Shown in pieces: positions 12,024 through 24,092 of a stretch of DNA of 64,000 nucleotides (position 1 is its first letter; every line of letters starts with the position of its first letter). The notes beneath the pieces are model-generated. The model saw only the letters and a program-made list of their open reading frames with translations. It was not told the origin of the DNA and did not search any database. The DNA is from Cryptomeria japonica (taxonomy: Eukaryota; Streptophyta; Pinopsida; Cupressales; Cupressaceae): positions 671,238,852 to 671,302,851 of the forward strand of contig NC_081412.1 in NCBI RefSeq assembly GCF_030272615.1. Direction: 5' to 3'. The translations under genes were made by a program, and so were the position numbers.

Positions 12024-12949
12024 TGTTGGCAATTGACACTCATTTGGTTGTCATTGCTGGCAACATAGGCAATATATTTTGGTTTGAACTCACATCCAGT
12101 AGATACATTAGTATCTGGCATTCACATCCACCGGCATCAAGAATCTCAAGGCAACTAGCAAACTAAGTAACGGTATGAGTAGCCGACATCATTTAGAAAA
12201 ACGGTAAAGGGTATTGGAGGCTGACATCACTTAGAGATCCGACATAGGGTAGTTATCGGAAAAGCACTTTATAATTCATACATATTTGTAATGAGCCGAC
12301 ATTTTTGTATTGTCAATGTAAGATGACATATGGCATGAATGTTTGTAAGGGTATATAAGTCAGTTTATTAGGTCATTTTGATATAGAACATATTTGATTA
12401 GATCAGTGATGCGAAGATTATAGATGCAAGATCATTTGTGTGTGAAAGAAATGTTTTGTAATGATATGTAGATGATTTTGACATTCTTACAAAGTGTATG
12501 TTATTCCGGCAAGGTTTTAGGCTTTTAGAACTAGAATAGTCAGAGCTTTAAGCAGAAATCAATCAGGCATAGAAGATTCATTATATAAGTTTAGTTTTTC
12601 TTTATTGTATCAGGAAGTGATTGTAGTTTGTGAGACTCTTTGTGATGAGTAGTGTTCTCTAGGTAGTGTGCCTTCCTACATGTGCAGGCCCCCATTATAT
12701 GTAATATCTCTTCATATGGCTAGTGAATTGATATTGTGAGTCACAAATCCCACCATGATTTTTCCTCATTAATGTTTTCCACATATAAATTCTTTGTGTT
12801 ATGGTGTTGATTAACATGATTGCTTTATTTGTTTCACTTATATGGTTCTATGTTTACCGGTTGATAAATGCATGCTTTAATAAGGTAAAATATTACATTC
12901 TGGTAGAACACTGATTCACCCCCCCTCTCAGTGTTCTTGGATTCCAACA
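12024..12949 (+). repeat. 5' LTR of element B (about 0.93 kb)
   Basis: Runs from TGTTGGCAATTGACAC to GTTCTTGGATTCCAACA. It is the same subfamily as the two LTRs of minus-strand element D, which also start with a GCAATTGACAC-like segment and end in a CTTGGATCCCAACA-like segment. It contains the family-wide block with AGTGTGCCTTCC, TGCATGTGCAGGCCC and TATTGTGGGTCACAAATCCCACC. Confidence 0.85.
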
Positions 12950-12951
12950 AT

Positions 12952-12963
12952 TGGTATAGAGAT
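12952..12963 (+). promoter_or_regulatory. Primer-binding site of element B (mutated)
   Basis: TGGTATAGAGA directly after the LTR corresponds to TGGTATCAGAGC with the C lost. This would weaken pairing with initiator Met-tRNA and fits an inactive copy. Confidence 0.7.
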
Positions 12964-13016
12964 TTGTGCCTCAGAGAAAGCCTAACAGCTTGAGGGAAAT
13001 CCTGAATCCGGAATCC

Positions 13017-14176
13017 ATGGAGATGTGTTTGAGGTAGCAGCTTGAAATTGCTCTTGAAGATTTTGAAGTTGAAAAATTTAAGAACATAAAGTTGGAAGAT
13101 GAACTTAGATCTACAAAAGAATTCATTATCACTCTACAAGAAAATCTATCTAATGGTTAAGCCAAGAGAAAGGAACTGTGTGAATAATTGCAAGATCAGA
13201 ATGATGAAGAAAAGGATACTTTGAAGAATCTATGTCAGAAGTCGAATCAAGAAAATGGAGTTATAAATAATGAAATGCAAGCCCTAATCATGAGGATGGC
13301 AAAAGAAATTGAAGACAAAAATGAAAAAGGAGGAAGACCTTTCTAGATCACTGAAGGATAGATCTGAAGAATGCATGAGGTTGGCTCATGAAAATGATGT
13401 GTTGAGAACATAATTAGTGCTATTCCAAAAAAATGAACAAGAACTTGAAAGACATATGATAATCTTCAGAGAAGATCTGACTATTGCAAATGAATATAAG
13501 GACAAGTTCAGGGCTAGTTCAACATAATGAATTATTGGAAAACCAAAGGAAGAATAGACACTCGAGAGGACTTAGATTTGAACAAGGTCAGAGCTCTTGT
13601 ATTGCAAATGAAGATCAGACATCCAATATGTAAAATGATCAGAACAACCGGAACAAGAAGACACGGATAAGGCAGCTCAATGTTTACAAATTTAATGGTA
13701 GATGCTTTGTTTGTAATAAATTTGGTCATATGGCTAGACAATGTAGAAATAAAACAAATCATAATTATAATTATACTCTCAGTCAATGTTCCAAATGCAA
13801 TAAATATGGTCATAGGACAAAAGATTGCAGAATGAATCTAAAATGCTATGCATGTGGAAAGTTTGGACATATGGCTAATCAGTGCAGGTCAAGAAATCAT
13901 CCCAGAAATAGAAAGGAAATTCAAAAGAGCAATATTACATGTTATGCATGCAACAATATTGGACACATAGCCAAGTTTTGTAGAAGAAAAAATCCACCGG
14001 TTAGCTATGATGGATAAAATGATAAAGGAAAGGAAAAGATCAATGAGATCTAGTATGATCACACCAAGAGATGGGTCTGGACATCGGATGATCAATCGGG
14101 AGATGAAACTACTCTGGTTACTCAACCGATAGAGTAAAATGTTCCTACACTGACAGGAAGCTCATCTGGTAATTGA
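13017..14176 (+). pseudogene. gag-like ORF1 of element B, four complete CCHC knuckles
   Basis: A nucleic-acid-binding gag remnant. An ATG at 13017 opens a heptad-rich segment homologous to the coiled coil of C and D, interrupted by several stops and frameshifts up to about 13530. All four knuckles are intact in one frame at about 13700-13990: CFVCNKFGHMARQC, CSKCNKYGHRTKDC, CYACGKFGHMANQC and CYACNNIGHIAKFC. Four knuckles is unusual, as plant copia Gag usually has one or two. The ORF ends with SSSGN-stop as in A and C. Confidence 0.8.
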
Positions 14177-14538
14177 GGCAGATGCCTTAGGGGTAGGAAA
14201 ATCTCATGAAAATCCTGCATATTCCCTGGGAAGGAGATTTGGAAGGTAGTTTCAGACATCTAAGAAGGTTTATTAGTCATAAATATGTTGAATAAAGATC
14301 TGGTATGTCTCACTGAAAGGCATTTATTTCAATAGTGAATTAGGGTTTTTAGAAGGATAAAATGAAGAATCCACTTCATTTTTTATCACCATGCATTCAA
14401 AGCAATACAAAGCGATTCTAAGGTGATTTAGAGTGATCAGAAGTAACCATCAACGATTTCAACTACCTTCAAAGGAGATATCTAGGGTTTGTCATCGACA
14501 ACTGTTACCAGGTATTTTTTACATGTCAATCATTCAAA

Positions 14539-16565
14539 ATGGAGGCTGGTTCTTTTTTTGTTCCTACTTTCATTATAAATCCCACTGTAATAGAGGTTAA
14601 GGACCGTCTGAGACCTGTATCCAAAAGATGCCCACATATTTCTACTTTGGATAATTCAGTCGATGCTTTTTCGAGGGTTCCTGAAGGTGTTGTCTATGTT
14701 GAGGATGTCAGAGCTTACATCCACTGCAACCTAGAGGACTTGGGAACAACTGCAATCAAAACAACGTACATTTCTGAACTATTGAGTGATTCCAGAATCA
14801 TCAAGCCCGAATTCAAGGATATCGCAGATCTAGGGTTAAACAAAATCTTGGAAATTCTTTAGTTTGAGGATAAAATAATTTAGTATGTGCTGAGAAGGGT
14901 TCATGTTGAATTCATCTGGTTGGATAGACCACATAAGATCACCATGAAGGCAATCAGGGCTATCACTGGTTTACCGCAGGTTGGATAGAAACCGAAAAAG
15001 AAGGTATCAACTGATCAAATCAACAAGCTCACAGGTGCCACATCTAATAATCGGTCAATGAGATTCAATACCATTATTGACAATTATGTCAAATTTTCTA
15101 GCATGATAATAGGTTACAAGGTAACCCAGTCTAACCGACTTAAATCAGTTTCTAGTTCTTGCATTTTTGCTTCTTATCAAATGCTGAAGAAGGATAAATT
15201 ATATGATCTATGTAAATGGATGAAAGATGAATGGATCATAAACTTAGGGAAGATAAAGGGAGAAAATAAGGGAGTCTTCTGGTATGGGAATCTGATAGTG
15301 TGCCTAATGCTTTTCTTTCTAAATGGGATACCAGGTTTTGGCAAAATGCAGTGGGCCTTTAATATACTAGTAGGAAGGAAGATCAAGGATGCTATTACCG
15401 ATATTGGAACACAAAGAGATCAAAAAGTTTGGGGATACTTCAAATCATTTCAAAAGGCCATGAAATCTAGAGAAAGAATTCCAAAGCACATAGTTGAGAA
15501 ATTCTCAACTAAAATCTATTTCATGGTGAAAAAGAAGAAACTCTTATGGAAGTTGTTACACCTTAGAAGATATGGATTGAAGAAATGGGCTATGAGGTAG
15601 ATGCAAACATTTTGGATGCATATGCCAAGATTCTTATAGATGCACCCATAGATGAATCTAAAAAATCTTTCAGAACTGCCAAGCAGAAAGAACATGTAGT
15701 TAAAACATAATTCAATCAGAAGAAGAGAGAGAGGCAGTAGAAGAAATTAAGTCAGTTTGTTGAAAAAGTTTCTAAAGATATTAAAAATATAATTGAATCC
15801 CCATCAGCCAAAGGAGGAGAAGTCAAGAAGAGGAAAGAACTTGAATTTCTCATTGCGCCAATTACTTCAGACACTAAGACTAAGGATGAAATTCTTCTAT
15901 CTTTCAAAAGGGTGCAGAGAAATAAAGTTTAAGATCCAAAGAAGAAAGTTGAGGAGCCTAGGGGGCAGCCAACAAGAAAGGTAACCATCAAGATACTGAA
16001 AGAAAACCATCTAAGAGGAAGCATACTTAGAAGAAAAGGCCAGTAAGAGAAACCCCTGCACCATCTGCCAAGAAGAAGAAGGGAGACTTAGATGAAGCTA
16101 TTGTGACTAGTAATGTAACTATCATTCCACCTAAGTCTCGTGATGAACTGATAGATGAGATAACTAAGGATGGTATTTTGAAGAACATTCCATTCTATTA
16201 TGAACACTTGGATGATGATGAAAAAAAAGAAATTGAGGAAGCAGTTTTGTTACACCTAGATATATATAAGAAATCTCTAATAGAAATTGAAAAGAAAATA
16301 CCCGCATAGCTATATAACAATCTAAATGGTAGAATATTACCTATTGTTGAGGAAGACTGACAAATTAAGATTCAATAATTACTAACTATTTGTCCTTCAA
16401 TCACCCCAGAGGTGTTCAATATGTGCCTTGAAATTGCTAATAAAATAATTTTCCGTGGTAGGCACAAGATAGTTAGCCTTATGACAAGTAGGGTTAAAAA
16501 AATGATCATTGAAACCCATGAGGCATGGGTCAAATTATTTGTATACAACCTTGGTTTCTTTACAT
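14539..16565 (+). pseudogene. ORF2 of element B, N-terminal two thirds
   Basis: Unknown protein. The N-terminal frame (14539-14862) includes VVYVEDVRAYIHCNLEDLG. After stops, FIWLDRPHKITMKAIRAITG appears at about 14910. The 15058-15600 frame holds the central domain: SMIIGYKVTQSNRLKSVSSS, LIVCLMLFFLNGIPGFGKMQ and KVWGYFKSFQKAM. A lysine-rich linker with damaged frames follows, then ILKNIPFYYEHLDDDEKKEI with EEAVLLHLDIYKKSLIEI (16103-16309) and RVKKMIIETHEAWVKLF (about 16490-16540). The frame breaks into element C material near 16566. The lack of RT, integrase or protease motifs across this length is notable. Confidence 0.8.
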
Positions 16566-16648
16566 CACCAAAAAATTTTGGACTTCAGTTTTGGAACAAT
16601 TTTTGGATTTTTCTCATGAGTGTTTCCATCAATGCCAAAGGGGGAGAT

Positions 16649-17437
16649 TAATGGCATTCTACACTCTTATGAGAATAGTTGGTGTTGTCATTGATGGCAA
16701 CCATCTGGCAAGCTTCTGGCATTCTAGTAAGCCACCAACAGTTACCGACACCGGCATAGACATCTACATACACCAGCAGACACTTCACTGGCAGTGGCAA
16801 CAATGCATACCGACACCCAAACCGATAGGGAATAAACTTTTGTTTATTGTATTTAAATGTAATTATCTTTTGTAAAGCCGACATGGCATATTGTAAAAGA
16901 CTCATATATATGTATGAGATCTTATAGGTCATTATATAGGAAGTAAGTAAGAGATAGAGGATGATATTATGATATAATTGACAATGAAGGTTTTGGTAAT
17001 GGAATGAGCTTAAATCGATACTGAACTTGGCATAGTTGATGCTATTTTGAAGCAGTACATTGTATTTGATTTCATAATCCATTTTGGTAGTCAGTGTGAC
17101 TCTTATTGAGTAGTGTGCTCTAGGCAGTTGGCCTTCTTGCATGTGCAGGCCCCTCATTGTAAGTAATATTTATTCATTGGCCACTGAGTGAATATTGTGG
17201 GTCACAAATCCCACCGAGGTTTTTCCCACATCGGGTTTCCTCGTTAAACATCTTGTGTTATGGTGTGTTTTCTATGTTGTCTTTATTGTATCTATTTACT
17301 GCATTTATTCTTATTTACCGGTACACTGTTTTGGGATGCAAAATTCTTAATAAGTTTAAATATTCTACTAACTGATTAGATACTGATTCACCCCCCCCCC
17401 CCTCTCAGTATCTTTGGGACTGTCATTAATCCTAACA
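16649..17437 (+). repeat. 5' LTR of element C (about 0.79 kb)
   Basis: Starts TAATGGCATTCTACACTC, where the expected TG is mutated to TA, and ends GTCATTAATCCTAACA. It is closely similar to 22459-23275. It contains a C-run (CACCCCCC...) near 17390 that is also present, lengthened, in the 3' copy. Confidence 0.9.
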
Positions 17438-17439
17438 AT

Positions 17440-17452
17440 TGGTATCAGAGCC
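17440..17452 (+). promoter_or_regulatory. Primer-binding site of element C
   Basis: TGGTATCAGAGCC, the consensus complement of plant initiator-Met tRNA, 2 bp after the LTR. Confidence 0.95.
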
Positions 17453-17508
17453 TGGTCCTCTATTCTCAAAATCCTAACAGCTTGAGGAAGATTTTGACAC
17501 CGATACAA

Positions 17509-18618
17509 ATGGAGAACTTAAGAAAACAATTGGAAGGAGCTCTTGTAGACTATGATGCAGAGAAGTTGAAGAATATAAAACTTGAAGATGATCTGAGGAC
17601 TGCATAGGAATTCATTCAAGGACTTTAGGAGAATATTACTATAGCTCCAAATAAAAGAAAAGAACTTCATGAGAAGATGTAGAATGATGATGAAAATGAA
17701 ACTCTTAATGAACTTGTGAACAAGTTGAGACAAGAAAACAATACTATGAAGAATGAAATGCAAGATGTGACTATGAGGTTTTGTAAAGACATTGAAGACG
17801 GGAAGAAGAATGAAGATGACTTGACTAGGAGACTCAATGATGCGGGAAGTGAAAATCTAAGACTCAGTCATGAAAATGATATGTTGAAGACATATCTGAT
17901 TCACATGCAACATGATAAAACTAAACTTATGAGACAAAAGGGAATTCTGGAAAATGAGTTGGCTACTCCAAATCAACACAAAGAAAAATTCAATAAAAGG
18001 TCAAAGGAACTTGATGATATGCTGAAAAGTCAAAAACCAAATGGAGATACTAATGGACTTGGATTTCAAGTTGGAGAAATTTTCGGTACTGCAAACAATC
18101 ATGATCATAGTAAACCGGTAAGACAACCTAATGCTTACAAGTTTAATGGCAAATGTTTCAAATACAACAAATATGGTCATAAAACAAATCAATGTAGATT
18201 TAGAAACAATCATAATATTAATGCACCCACCGGTCAATGTTCCAAATGCAACAAAGTTGGTCATATTTTAGAAAACTGCAGAATGAATGTGAAATGTTAT
18301 GTTTGTGGAAGATATGGACACTTATCTAATCAATGCAGAACACAAACCGACATAGGATATGTAAAATCTATTCAGAGGAATAATGTGAATTGTTATGCTT
18401 GTAACAAAATTGGACATATTGCAACATTCTATAGAAGTAAGACTTCACTGACAAATAATAAAGGATCCAGTTTGAAAGGCAAAGAAAAGGTACATGAGGT
18501 AAAGCAAGAATTTTCAAAACAATGGATTAGGAAGACAGATCAAAATATTGATGAGACTATTTCTTCACTAGTAGAACAAAGTATTACTCCACTAACAAGA
18601 GATTCTTCATCCAACTGA
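17509..18618 (+). pseudogene. gag-like ORF1 of element C, 300-residue open frame
   Basis: From the ATG at 17509 (MENLRKQLEGALVDYDAEK) two or three stops break the first 70 codons. From 17716 the frame is open for 300 residues to 18618. The first ~130 residues form a charged coiled coil, followed by an LDDMLKSQKPNGD...GLGFQ segment. Then come four knuckles: CFKYNKYGHKTNQC, CSKCNKVGHILENC, CYVCGRYGHLSNQC and CYACNKIGHIATFY. The first and last have each lost one cysteine to tyrosine. The LDxLLxxQ...GLGF linker before the knuckles resembles the C-terminal half of SIRE/copia-type Gag. The capsid half is absent. Confidence 0.85.
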
Positions 18619-18922
18619 GAAGTAACCCTTTGGGGCTATTGTAGCAAATTGAATATCATGCAAATTACCCTTGGTCAATGGTGAGAAGATAGATTTCTTC
18701 TTTACTAGTAGATGTGTTAAGTTTTCACTTAACCGATGAGCATTTAATGTGGTTGTTGAAGGAAATTTCATTATAAATCATCGAATTTCCCTCATTTTTT
18801 ATTCATCAAGCATTCAAAATCAACAGAGAGCACGAAAAAGAGCTAAAGCATTCAGGGCAAAGGTGTGAAGCAATTTCTTTCAAGCATTTAGATATTATCA
18901 GGTAGCTAAAGGTATTTTTCAA

Positions 18923-21900
18923 ATGGCTTCATCTTCTGCTCTCGAATTTATTGCAAACGCTGGTATCATGAAAAACGTAAAATGCCCTAGGATCATGTTT
19001 AGGATAACTCCCAAAGTAGCTAAGCAAGATGATTCCATAGGTGTTTTTTCAAAAATTCCTAAAGGTATAGCTTATGCTGAAGACCCTAGGATTTATATTC
19101 ATTTCAACATTGAAGAATTAGGTTTTGAGGAATTGTTTAAAATGTTTACCACTGTAATTTGTGATGAAAATGGCACAGTCAAACCTGAACACAAAATTGT
19201 GGAGACTTTAGGTTTTGTTGAGATACTGAATATCCCTGAATTTCTAGAAGAAGTAATGAGAATTGTCCTAAGTAGGGCACATGGAGAATTTCTATGGTTG
19301 GATTATGTCTGAAAATTTACCTGGCAAGCAATTAGGGCAATAACAGGTTTACCCTCAACCGGCAGTAGACCAGACAAAACAAAGAAATTCCCTAACAACA
19401 AAGTAATGACGCTAAATAGAGCAACATCAGACAGTAGATCACTAAGAGTGAATGACATCAAAGACATCAATGTGAGATTCATGAGTATGATACTTGGTTA
19501 TAAGACTACACATGCAAACCGACTTAATTCAGTTTCTAGTCTTTGCATTAATAGTGCTTATGAAATGGTCAACAACAATGCAATGATTGATGTATGTGAA
19601 TGGTTGAAGGATGAACTCATAGATAATTTGAAAAATATTAAAAGAGATAAGAAAGGGACATTTCACTTTGGTAATCTTTTAGTATGCTTAATGTTGTATT
19701 TCACTAAGGAAATTCATGGTATAGGATAGAAAGACTTTGGATATGACATACCGGTAGGAAAACAATTACAGGAAGCTTTTACCAGCATGGGAACTGCAAA
19801 GGACAACAATATAACTGAATACTTTGAAGCTTTTCAAGCCAAAATGAAAACTAGAGAAAGACTACTACAGAGTGTAGTGGACAAATATGATAAAAAAATT
19901 TGTTTTGTAATTAAAAAGGATGAAACATGGATGGATGTTGTACTTCCTAGGACTGTATGCATAACTGAAATGGGTTATGAGGTAGATCTCAACATTATTG
20001 AGACTTATGCAAAAGCTTTGTTAGATGCACCAAGAGAACCAACAGAATAAGTTTTTGGTAGTGCAGAAACTATTGAGAGTGGTGTGAAAACAATGAAGCA
20101 AATGAAGAAAAGAGAAAAATATATTAGAGATGCATCAAAGAAGGTAAACAAAATCAAAGAAAATGTTATGAACATTACTGGTATAATAGCTAGTGAGCTG
20201 GAAGGACTGCAACCAGAGGCACACATTTCATCGGTTGGCACATCTTCTGATAGTGAGATACCAGCTAAATTCAAAAGAGTTGAGAGGAAGAGAAAACCTT
20301 CACCAGTACCCTCTCCTTGACCCAAAAGAGCAAGGACTTTAAGGAAGAAACAACAGGTAGTAAGGCAACTAACTAAGAATCTAACTCCCAAGAAGAAACA
20401 GAAACCGATTATACCTTCATTGGATAATTTATTGAGTGAAATAACTGATGATGGTAATTTGGCTAATGTAAGTAAATTGTATAACACATTCAAAGATTCA
20501 GACAAGGAAACATTGAAAATAGTATAATTTTACATATGGATATGTATAAGAAAGTTTTAATTGAAGTTGTGGATGATTTGCCCAATGAACTATATAGAAG
20601 ATTGGATGCTAAGAGGATTGCAGTGATTGAATTGGACAAGAAACTAAAAGTTGAAAAACTTCTAGTTGTACATCTAGTTAACTCAAAAGAGGAAATTGAT
20701 GACTTGGTTTGTGAGGCTAACAGATCCGTTTTTGCTAGTGGTCATCGGCAAGTAAGTTTTATGGCAGGTAGAGTAAATGAGATTGTCGAGGAGACTGTTG
20801 ATAAATAAGATATCTTTTTTGTGGAAAAGGAAAAATAAGAGGAAATGAACAGGCCAAAGAAAACATTTAAGGTATATTAGAAGGATAAGGACAAAGGGAA
20901 AGGTAAAGTTGGTGGAATACTGAACATCAAGATAATTGATAATTTGCCACCACCTTTGGATACTGCACCGATACATACTGTTGATCTACCGATTACTGAA
21001 TGTGAAGGTATCACACATGATAACACTAATCCAGAATCTGGATACTATTCACCATGAATGTGTATACTTAGGAACTGACTATTGCTGTGGAAAAGGACAC
21101 TACAAAGGGTAACGATGATAATGTTGTTAGTGGCAATATTGCTGAAAAACTGGTAGAGACTGTTGAGGTTGAGATCCCAACTGAGCAATCATTACAAACA
21201 GAGCAACCATTGGATACTGGGAAGAATAATGAAGGTATAGATGCTAGCACAGAGAAACCTATTGAGATTGACATACCGACAATTGAGCATACAGAGAAAC
21301 TGACAGAAGCAGAGGTACATATTGAAGCAAAGAAACCAGCAATCATTGAGACACCTAAGCAATTAGACAAACCTTTACTGGTTGAAATGCAAACTCAGAC
21401 TGGTCCACCAAAGGATAAAACAAGCAAAGTGGTTACAAATGTTGGAAGCACATAGGTAATTAAGGTAATAGTTCAGACATCTGGCACTTCATTAAGTGAA
21501 TTCAAACCTACTAATGTAACAGAGGTACTCCTAGATTCAATCAGGAAGATAACAGACTATAACGCATTGGCCTACAAGGCAATTGATGACACCATACCAA
21601 TTCTTAAATTGATTGCACCAAAATGTAACACATTGTCCAAATTCATTACCGACAATGTAATAACAATTGATAAGGTGAATGAGGACACCTTCAAAGAGAA
21701 AGTTGAAAAGGAGAAGGATAAATTATTTGAGGACACAATAAAGAAGTGTACAAAACACTTGAATACACTATTACCGACACTGAACACTACAATTTTGGAA
21801 TACAAAGAGCTATACAGAGAAACATGTAAACCACATCTTTTGACAAAAGACATAGAAAAGGAGATCAACAAAGTACAAAAGAAATAGATGACATAGCTGA

Positions 21901-22252
21901 TAACATAATTGGTTCATCTGAACCTATATCAGTTATTGAGCAAGAAATAGTAGGTTTTGAGGAGAAATTGGAGAAATTTGAGAAAGAGAAGGCAAGGATT
22001 AAGGCTAATGCTAGAGAACTTAAGTACAAACTTGGTCCTAAGTTGGACAATCTAATCTCTCTGAGAAATGAAATCTCTAAGTCATTACTTCAAGGAGAAA
22101 GATCACCGAAAGAGCACATGCATCATCTCACTGACATGATCCAACAAACTAAGGAAACCCTGAACAACAGCAACAGATTCATGCAGAGTCTTAATTTGGT
22201 TTTGGTAGACATATTTCAGATTGTAACTAACCAGTTACAAACTTTGAGGTGA
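18923..22252 (+). pseudogene. ORF2 of element C, most complete copy (about 1,100 codons, several stops)
   Basis: Unknown retrotransposon protein. It starts MASSSALEF at 18923 and shows, in order: IAYAEDPRIYIHFNIEELG; FLWLDYV then AIRAITGLP; SMILGYKTTHANRLNSVSSL; FGNLLVCLMLYFTKEIHGIG; YEVDLNIIETYAKALLDAP; a basic linker; a region homologous to the YY..DD domain; MAGRVNEIVEET. A threonine/glutamate-rich repetitive stretch follows (21087-21455), then two helical segments (21567-21887, 21968-22252), the last ending LQTLR-stop. Only a handful of stops or frameshifts separate the pieces. No catalytic motif of pol, no transmembrane helix and no signal peptide were seen, so it does not look like a plant env-like protein. 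Confidence 0.8.
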
Positions 22253-22304
22253 CATTTTTTTTGCACTCGTTTGACAATTTTTGAAAAACCTTTGTCATTG
22301 ATGT

Positions 22305-22315
22305 CAAAGGGGGAG
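22305..22315 (+). promoter_or_regulatory. Internal second polypurine-like tract of element C
   Basis: CAAAGGGGGAG, preceded by GTCATTGATGT, lies about 145 bp upstream of the 3' polypurine tract. Equivalent copies occur in A (27070-27080) and D (minus strand, about 31773-31785). Confidence 0.5.
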
Positions 22316-22443
22316 TAGTGGACAGAGAAAAATGGTTATTCAGAGGAGATCACTTGCTCAGGGGGAGCACATCTTCTTGGTAACTTTTTGGACTTCAGTT
22401 TTGGAACATTTTTTGGATTTTTCTCATGAGTGTTGTCATCAAT

Positions 22444-22458
22444 GCCAAAGGAGGAGAT
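22444..22458 (+). promoter_or_regulatory. 3' polypurine tract of element C
   Basis: GCCAAAGGAGGAGAT directly abuts the TGTTGG start of the 3' LTR, the normal plus-strand primer position in LTR retrotransposons. Confidence 0.85.
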
Positions 22459-23275
22459 TGTTGGCATTCTATACTCTTATGAGAATAGTTGGTGTTGTCA
22501 TTGATGGCAACCATCTAGAAACCTTCTGGCATTCATCTGGTAAGCCACCGGCAGTTACCAACACTAACATAGATATCTACATACACTGGCATAGACATCT
22601 ACATACACCGGCAGACACTTCACCGACAACAACAACAATGCATACCTACACCCCAGCCGACAGGGAATAAAATTTTATTTATTGTATTTAAATGTAATTA
22701 TCTTTTGTAAAGCTGATATGGCATATTGTAAAAGACTCATATATATGTATGAGATCTTATAGGTTATTACATAAGAAGTAAGTAAGATATAGAGGATGAT
22801 ATTATGATATAATTGACACCGAAGGTTTTGGTAATGGAATGAGCTTAAACCGGTATTGAACCTGAAATAGTTGATGCTATTTTTAAGCAATACATTCTAT
22901 TGGATTTCATAATCCAATTTTGTAGTCAGTGTGACTCTTATTGAGCAGTGTGCTTTAGGCAGTTGGCCTTCCTGCATGTGCAGGCCCCTCATTGTAAGTA
23001 ATATTTATTCATTGGCCAGTGAGTGAATATTGTGGGTCACAAATCCCATCGAAGTTTTTTACACACCAGGTTTCCTCGTTAAACATCTTGTGTTATGGTG
23101 TGTTTTCTATGTTGTCTTTATTGTTCTTTTTCACTGAATTAATTCTTATTTACTGGTACACTGTTTTGGGATGTAAATTTCTTAATAAGTTTAAATATTC
23201 TACTGGTTAGATATTGTTTCACCCCCCCCCCCTCCCCCCTTCTCAGTATCTTTGGGACTGTCATTAATCCTAACA
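22459..23275 (+). repeat. 3' LTR of element C (about 0.82 kb)
   Basis: TGTTGGCATTCTATACTC to GTCATTAATCCTAACA. Near-identical to 16649-17437 apart from point changes, an extra copy of a GACATCTACATACACYGGCA-like unit, and an expanded C tract at 23221-23240. Confidence 0.9.
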
Positions 23276-24092
23276 GCACAATCCTCAAAGAAAATGGGAA
23301 AGGAATCAAGCAAAGAACCGGCAGCCACTACCCCATTGTTGGAAATTAACACTATAAATGTTGAGAAGAAGAGCATAACAGAGATGAGTTCAATCGAACT
23401 CATGATGATTGTTGCTTAGAAAATGATCAAGGAAGGGATGGAGGAGAGGAAAACTATTGATCATTCCACTCTAATTTTGAACCAGTTGGACCCAGAATGC
23501 CAGATTGATAAGGGAGCAAGCCCATCTGGCAAGCTCAAGATGTTGGCAGAGCATATTTCAAAGGAATTTCAATTAGTGCAACAAATCTCTAACTGGCATG
23601 CTCTGAACCAGTTTTCTCAAGCCAAAAGGGCCACTTTTGATCAGTTGATTGAGTTGGATAAGGTACAGATAGCAGACAGATTGAAAATGATAGATGATGC
23701 CTTGAAACAATGTACAAATATGTACTGGGTATGTTGCAACTCAAGTTTACTTACTATAGATAAAGATAAAAACATTAACGATATTTAGAATAAAATTGCT
23801 ATCATTGTAAATAACTTTGATTGTGTAAATTCTTTAACCACATCGGTAGATGGTCAAATTTTGTTGTTAGAAGTTCAAAATTCAGCTCTTGAAAGTGACA
23901 GAGATAAAATCATACAAAGAGCTAAAGAGCTCAGAGGGTTAGTGAGTCCCTGGTTGGACACACTACATGTACATAGAGAGTGTATAGATATGATGGGGAA
24001 GCCCACATTAGCAAATTTCAAAGAAAAAGAATTTCATGCACACATCCTAAATGAACTTGTGTCAATATTAGGGACATCCAAATCCGGTCAGG
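23276..24092 (+). pseudogene. C-terminal segment of element B ORF2, right of element C
   Basis: Contains VEKKSITEMSSIELMM, aligning with VEKKSIIEMSPTELMI in element D. Then KMIKEGMEERKTIDHSTLIL, a helical segment with ALKQCTNMYWVCCNSSLL (D: CLKWCTNIYRVCCNIEIL), and the C-terminal helix ELRGLVSPWLDTL...LVSILGTSKSG. A few stops are present. The frame continues past the TIR element into DTYLEFLKNAYPEIL when one CAGG copy is removed. Confidence 0.75.

Larger units (their letters stand above)
16566..23275 (+). mobile_element. Element C: pol-less LTR element with an extra truncated 3' tail in front
   Basis: A complete LTR-gag-ORF2-LTR unit (16649-23275, about 6.6 kb) is preceded by 80 bp (about 16566-16648). 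That 80 bp matches C's own 3' internal end (22390-22458, TTTTGGACTTCAGTTTTGGA to the polypurine tract). The unit is therefore a tail-LTR-internal-LTR array lying inside element B's ORF2, not a simple insertion. No 5-bp target duplication was found around the two LTRs, consistent with recombination or tandem integration. Confidence 0.7.

Noticed and set aside
18923..22252. ORF2 as an envelope-like protein
   Set aside because: There is no signal peptide and no transmembrane helix. The protein is basic/acidic and helical, and it occupies the place of pol and not a position after it.
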